A stretch of 26,283 nt of DNA from Serpentinimonas sp. (GTDB taxonomy: Bacteria > Pseudomonadota > Gammaproteobacteria > Burkholderiales > Burkholderiaceae_C): contig JALOSG010000008.1 of NCBI GenBank assembly GCA_025458665.1, positions 1 through 26,283 on the forward strand. The letters are read 5' to 3'. Every line of letters starts with the position of its first letter. The stretch's first letter is position 1. Position numbers and translations under genes: made by a program. Shown in pieces: positions 23,233 through 26,283 of this stretch. Below the pieces are notes generated by a model. It had not been told where the DNA came from. It saw nothing but the letters and a program-made list of their open reading frames with translations, and searched no databases.

Positions 23233-24453
23233 ATGGCGCTGTCCGGGCCGAGTACAGCCGTGCAGACGTTGCGTCTGGGCATGGTGGCCGGAGAGGCTTC
23301 GGGCGATGTGCTGGCGGCGCAGTTGCTGGCGGCTCTGGGCCAGCGCTGGAATGTGTCTTCCCACGGCATAGGTGGCCCGCACATGGCGGCACAGGGCCTT
23401 GATGCCTGGTGGCCCAGCGAGATGCTGGCCGTGCGCGGTTACGTGGAAGTGCTGCGCCACTACCGAAAGCTGGTGGGCGTGCGCAAGCAACTGCTGGAGC
23501 GTCTGACCCAGCAACGCCCTGATGTGTTCGTGGGCGTGGATGCCCCCGATTTCAACCTGGCGCTGGAGGGCTGGCTCAAGCAGCGCGGCGTGCGCACGGT
23601 GCACTTCGTGGCCCCGGCCGTGTGGGCCTGGCGCCCGGAGCGGGTGGAGCAGGTGCAGCGCAACGTGGACCAACTGCTGTGCATTTTCCCGTTCGAGCCC
23701 GAACTCTTTGCCCTCCACGGCGTGGACGCGCGCTACGTGGGTCACCCGCTGGCGGCCCTGATTCCCGATGCTCCAGACCAGGCAGGTGCGCGCGCGAAGC
23801 TGCGCGCCGAGCCCGATGCCGCGAGGTTCACGGCCGCCACGTTCGAAGATGCCCGCTGGGTGGCATTGCTTCCCGGCAGCCGCAGTGCCGAGGTTGAACA
23901 CCTGCTGCCGCGCTTTCTGCAGGCCACCGCGCTCATGCTGCGCCAGCGCCCGGCGCACTTGCGCCATTTGCACTTTGTGCTGCCAGCCGTACCTGCACTG
24001 CACGCGCGCATTGCAGAACTGGTGGGCCAAAGCGGCCTGCAGGAAGTGGTGCAGGTGGTGCGCGCGCAGTCCAACACGGTGCTGGCGGCTTGTGACGTGA
24101 CTCTCATTGCCAGCGGCACCGCCACCCTGGAGGCTGCCTTGTTCAAGCGCCCCATGGTGATCGCGTACCACATGAACTGGCTGTCCTGGCGCCTGACGCA
24201 AAGGAAGCGCCTGCAACCCTGGGTGGGCCTGCCCAACATACTGGCCAAGGACATGTTGGTGCCCGAAATGCTGCAGGAAGCCGCCACCCCCGGGGCGCTG
24301 GCAGAGGCCACCCTGGCCTGGCTGGATGACACGCCTGCCGCGCGCGCCCGTGCACAAGCCGTGACGCAGCGCTTTGCGGAATTGCACCAGCTGCTGCGTC
24401 GCGATACCGCACAATTGGCTTGCGATGCGATCGAAGAACTTCTTGCACGCTGA
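23233..24453 (+). CDS. lpxB: Lipid-A-disaccharide synthase LpxB
   Basis: A 406-residue membrane-associated GT-B glycosyltransferase (family GT19) that joins UDP-2,3-diacylglucosamine and lipid X into the lipid A disaccharide. Visible signatures are the N-terminal MVAGEASGDVLAAQLL, SHGIGGPHMAAQGLD, DVFVGVDAPDFNL, VHFVAPAVWAWRPERV with FPFEPELF and VGHPL, then LLPGSRSAEVEHLLPRFLQA and the UDP-binding IASGTATLEAALFKRPMVIA. The length is slightly above E. coli (382). The first 12 residues (Ser/Pro/Thr-rich) precede the conserved strand, so a slightly later start is possible. The 3' end overlaps rnhB by 29 bases. Confidence 0.96.
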   Translation: MALSGPSTAVQTLRLGMVAGEASGDVLAAQLLAALGQRWNVSSHGIGGPHMAAQGLDAWWPSEMLAVRGYVEVLRHYRKLVGVRKQLLERLTQQRPDVFVGVDAPDFNLALEGWLKQRGVRTVHFVAPAVWAWRPERVEQVQRNVDQLLCIFPFEPELFALHGVDARYVGHPLAALIPDAPDQAGARAKLRAEPDAARFTAATFEDARWVALLPGSRSAEVEHLLPRFLQATALMLRQRPAHLRHLHFVLPAVPALHARIAELVGQSGLQEVVQVVRAQSNTVLAACDVTLIASGTATLEAALFKRPMVIAYHMNWLSWRLTQRKRLQPWVGLPNILAKDMLVPEMLQEAATPGALAEATLAWLDDTPAARARAQAVTQRFAELHQLLRRDTAQLACDAIEELLAR

Positions 24454-25066
24454 ACAGGCTGCCCTGCATTGGGATGCGCCGGGTCTGGTGGCCGGCGTGG
24501 ACGAGGCTGGCCGTGGCCCGCTCGCGGGTCCTGTGGTGGCCGCCGCAGTGGTGCTGGATGATTTGCGGCCCATCCGAGGCCTGAACGATTCGAAGAAACT
24601 CAGTGCCGCACAGCGCGAGCGTCTGTTCGATGCCGTGATGGCCCAGGCCCTGTGCACCAGCGTGGCCGTGGCCAGTGTTGCCGAGATTGACCAGCTCAAC
24701 ATTCTTCAGGCCACGCTGCTGGCCATGCGGCGCGCCGTGCAGGGCCTGCGGCTGCGCCCGCACCTGGTGCTGGTGGACGGCAACCGCCTGCCGGTGCTGG
24801 ATATTCGCGCAGAAGCCATTGTGAAGGGCGACGCCAAGGTGGCGGCCATATCGGCAGCCAGCATTCTGGCCAAAGTGACCCGCGACCGCTGGTGCCACGA
24901 ACTCGACGAGCGCTACCCCCAGTACGGTTTTGCTGCCCACAAAGGGTATGGCACGGCAGCCCACCTGGCGGCGCTGCGCGCCCACGGCCCCTGCCCGGAG
25001 CACAGGCGCAGTTTCGCGCCTGTGGCGGAGGCCGCGTGGCGCTTCGCGGTGCAGGATGCAGCATGA
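24425..25066 (+). CDS. rnhB: Ribonuclease HII
   Basis: A 213-residue cytoplasmic endonuclease that nicks RNA in RNA-DNA hybrids and starts removal of single ribonucleotides misincorporated in DNA. The DEDD active site is Asp26 and Glu27 (GVDEAGRGPLAGPV), Asp118 (LVDGNRLP) and Asp136 (KGDAKVAAISAASILAKV). GLNDSKKLS and YPQYGFAAHKGYGTAAH are further hallmarks. The open frame extends to 24374, but ATG 24425 is preferred because it begins 25 residues before the catalytic Asp, and the extra N-terminus lies inside lpxB. This choice still overlaps lpxB by 29 bases. The position after lpxB is conserved with E. coli. Its TGA overlaps the next ATG. Confidence 0.96.
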   Translation: MRSKNFLHAEQAALHWDAPGLVAGVDEAGRGPLAGPVVAAAVVLDDLRPIRGLNDSKKLSAAQRERLFDAVMAQALCTSVAVASVAEIDQLNILQATLLAMRRAVQGLRLRPHLVLVDGNRLPVLDIRAEAIVKGDAKVAAISAASILAKVTRDRWCHELDERYPQYGFAAHKGYGTAAHLAALRAHGPCPEHRRSFAPVAEAAWRFAVQDAA

Positions 25067-25902
25067 CCCCGGAACTCATCACCTCGAAGGACAACCCGCT
25101 GGTCAAGCGCCTGCGTGCCCTGGCCAACGACACCACCGCCTACCGGCGTGACGGTTCGGTGTGGCTGGAGGGAGATCACCTGCTGCGTGCCCTGCTGGCC
25201 CGCGCTGAGGTTCCCGAAGTGGTGGTGTACACCGAGGCTGCCTGGGCGCAGCAGGTCGCTGGCACCTCAGCTGTGCCCGTTCCCCAACCCCTGGAGCTTC
25301 CCGCACAGACCCGCTGCGTGGTGGTGCCCATGGCGGTGATGAAGTCCCTGAGCGGGCTGGAGTCTGCGCCCCATCTGGGCGCCTTGTGGCGCTTGCCCGC
25401 TACCACGGAACCGCAAGCCGGTGTACCCACCGTGGTGCTGGACCGGTTGCAGGATCCGGGCAATGTGGGCTCGGTGTTGCGCAGCGCGGCCGCCATGGGC
25501 TTCCGGCAGGTGGTGGCTTTGCGCGGCAGTGCCGCGCTGTGGGCGCCCAAGGTGCTGCGCGCGGGCATGGGTGCGCACTTTGGCCTGCATCTGGTGGAAG
25601 GGGCGGAAGCCCGCGCTCTGACCGGGCTGTCGCTGCCGCTGCTCATGACCAGCTCCCACCAGGGCGAATGGCTGCACCAGGCGGTCTTGCCCTGGCCGTG
25701 CGCCTGGGTTCTGGGCCACGAAGGGCAGGGCGTCTCTGCCGAATTGCTGGAAGTGGCAGCCGCTGCGCCGGCGGGCATGCACCCCATCCGGATTGCGCAG
25801 CCGGGCGGAGAAGAGTCCCTCAACGTGGCGGCTGCTGCTGCCATCTGCCTGCACCACAGCGCCACCATACGTGGCAGGAATGGCGGCGGCGCCGGGCTAT
25901 AA
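25063..25902 (+). CDS. SpoU/TrmH-family RNA 2'-O-methyltransferase
   Basis: A 279-residue SPOUT-class methyltransferase that uses SAM to methylate a ribose 2'-OH in rRNA or tRNA. The exact target is not known. The N-terminal substrate-binding domain (about 1-110) begins LITSKDNPLVKRLRAL, typical of rRNA-directed TrmH-like enzymes. The catalytic domain has motif 1, VLDRLQDPGNVGSVLRSAAA (about residues 126-145, with the key Asn and Arg), motif 2, WVLGHEGQGVS, and motif 3, EESLNVAAAAAI. Its ATG overlaps the rnhB stop (ATGA). In-frame sequence back to 24892 belongs to rnhB and is not used. Its TAA stop is part of the carA -10 hexamer. E. coli has dnaE after rnhB, so this gene and carA differ from that order. 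Confidence 0.9.
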   Translation: MTPELITSKDNPLVKRLRALANDTTAYRRDGSVWLEGDHLLRALLARAEVPEVVVYTEAAWAQQVAGTSAVPVPQPLELPAQTRCVVVPMAVMKSLSGLESAPHLGALWRLPATTEPQAGVPTVVLDRLQDPGNVGSVLRSAAAMGFRQVVALRGSAALWAPKVLRAGMGAHFGLHLVEGAEARALTGLSLPLLMTSSHQGEWLHQAVLPWPCAWVLGHEGQGVSAELLEVAAAAPAGMHPIRIAQPGGEESLNVAAAAAICLHHSATIRGRNGGGAGL

Positions 25903-25903
25903 T
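25898..25903 (+). promoter_or_regulatory. -10 element of the carA promoter
   Basis: TATAAT is a perfect -10 consensus, 111 bases before the chosen carA start, and its third to fifth bases are the TAA stop of the methyltransferase gene. A start near 25910 gives a leader of about 105 bases. At 17 bp spacing the -35 reads CAGGAA and is poor. The leader contains a 5-bp hairpin GGCGC/GCGCC (25935-25939 with 25946-25950). Confidence 0.6.
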
Positions 25904-26013
25904 CTCAAGGTTTACCCGAACATCACGCACCCGCGGCGCAACTCGGCGCCAAACTCCTGAATCAAGCTCTGGTCCCCGGTGCGCGCAGGTGCGTCCAGAA
26001 AATGGAGTGCCCC

Positions 26014-26283
26014 GTGTTTCCCGTCCCAGCCCCAGCCCTGCTCGCGCTTGCCGACGGCACGGTCTTTCAAGGTGTTTCCATAGGCGCTACCGGTCAAACG
26101 GTGGGCGAAGTGGTTTTCAACACCGCCATCACCGGCTACCAGGAAATCCTCACCGACCCGAGCTACTGCCAGCAGATCGTGACCCTCACGTATCCGCACA
26201 TCGGCAATACCGGCGTGAACGAGGAGGACGTGGAAGCAAACCGCATCCACGCGGCCGGCCTGATCATCAAAGACCTGCCCCTG
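26014..26283 (+). CDS. carA: Carbamoyl-phosphate synthase small subunit, 3' end beyond window
   Basis: The first 90 codons of the glutaminase subunit of carbamoyl-phosphate synthase, which feeds ammonia to CarB for arginine and pyrimidine synthesis. The CPSase small-chain N-terminal domain is clear: ALLALADGTVFQGVSIGA, GEVVFNTAITGYQEILTDPS, and IVTLTYPHIGNTGVNEEDVE. The class I glutaminase domain with the catalytic Cys lies outside the window. GTG at 26014 is taken as the start because GGAG (26004-26007) is well placed before it. An in-frame ATG at 26002 would include that GGAG in the coding region and has no ribosome site of its own. It has its own promoter, separate from the long cluster. 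Confidence 0.94.
   Translation, partial: MFPVPAPALLALADGTVFQGVSIGATGQTVGEVVFNTAITGYQEILTDPSYCQQIVTLTYPHIGNTGVNEEDVEANRIHAAGLIIKDLPL

Overview
The window is one continuous stretch of GC-rich core chromosome from a Gram-negative bacterium, most likely a betaproteobacterium of the order Burkholderiales, probably family Comamonadaceae. This placement rests on the gene order frr-uppS-cdsA-dxr-rseP-bamA, a PhaR polyhydroxyalkanoate regulator, the high GC and the protein sequences themselves. It is an inference made without a database search. I see no insertion sequence, prophage, CRISPR array, integrase or other sign of a mobile island.

Left part (1-7145, mostly + strand): the 3' end of an OmpR-type response regulator gene overlaps a full sensor kinase gene. 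PhaR (GTG start) and RimO, which methylthiolates ribosomal protein S12, follow. A tRNA-Leu(CAG) lies on the opposite strand with its own terminator and a probable promoter. Next come RNase R and a YggT-family membrane protein gene one base after it.

Middle (7108-10139, - strand): a two-gene unit encodes an amidase-signature hydrolase and a fused NAD(P)HX epimerase/dehydratase (Nnr). The two genes share an ATGA stop/start overlap. The 3' end of nnr overlaps the 3' end of the YggT gene by 38 bp. This is the only accessory-looking insertion between the two + strand blocks.

Right part (10250-26283, + strand): a long, tightly packed cluster starts with a probable extended -10 promoter and a structured leader. 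It runs rpsB-tsf-pyrH-frr-uppS-cdsA-dxr-rseP-bamA-skp-lpxD-fabZ-lpxA-lpxB-rnhB, then a SpoU-type RNA methyltransferase. carA (cut by the window end) begins a new transcription unit. The cluster joins translation (S2, EF-Ts, RRF), UMP synthesis, isoprenoid and undecaprenyl-PP synthesis (Dxr, UppS), phospholipid synthesis (CdsA), envelope stress proteolysis (RseP), outer membrane protein assembly (BamA, Skp) and lipid A synthesis (LpxD, FabZ, LpxA, LpxB). From pyrH onward gaps are short and several genes overlap by 1-29 bases. The only long gaps are rpsB-tsf and tsf-pyrH, and both hold strong hairpins.

I did not find an evident undescribed system. The observations most worth checking concern RNA-level control around rpsB, tsf and pyrH, the carA -10 hexamer that contains the stop codon of the gene upstream, and the coupled amidase-nnr pair.
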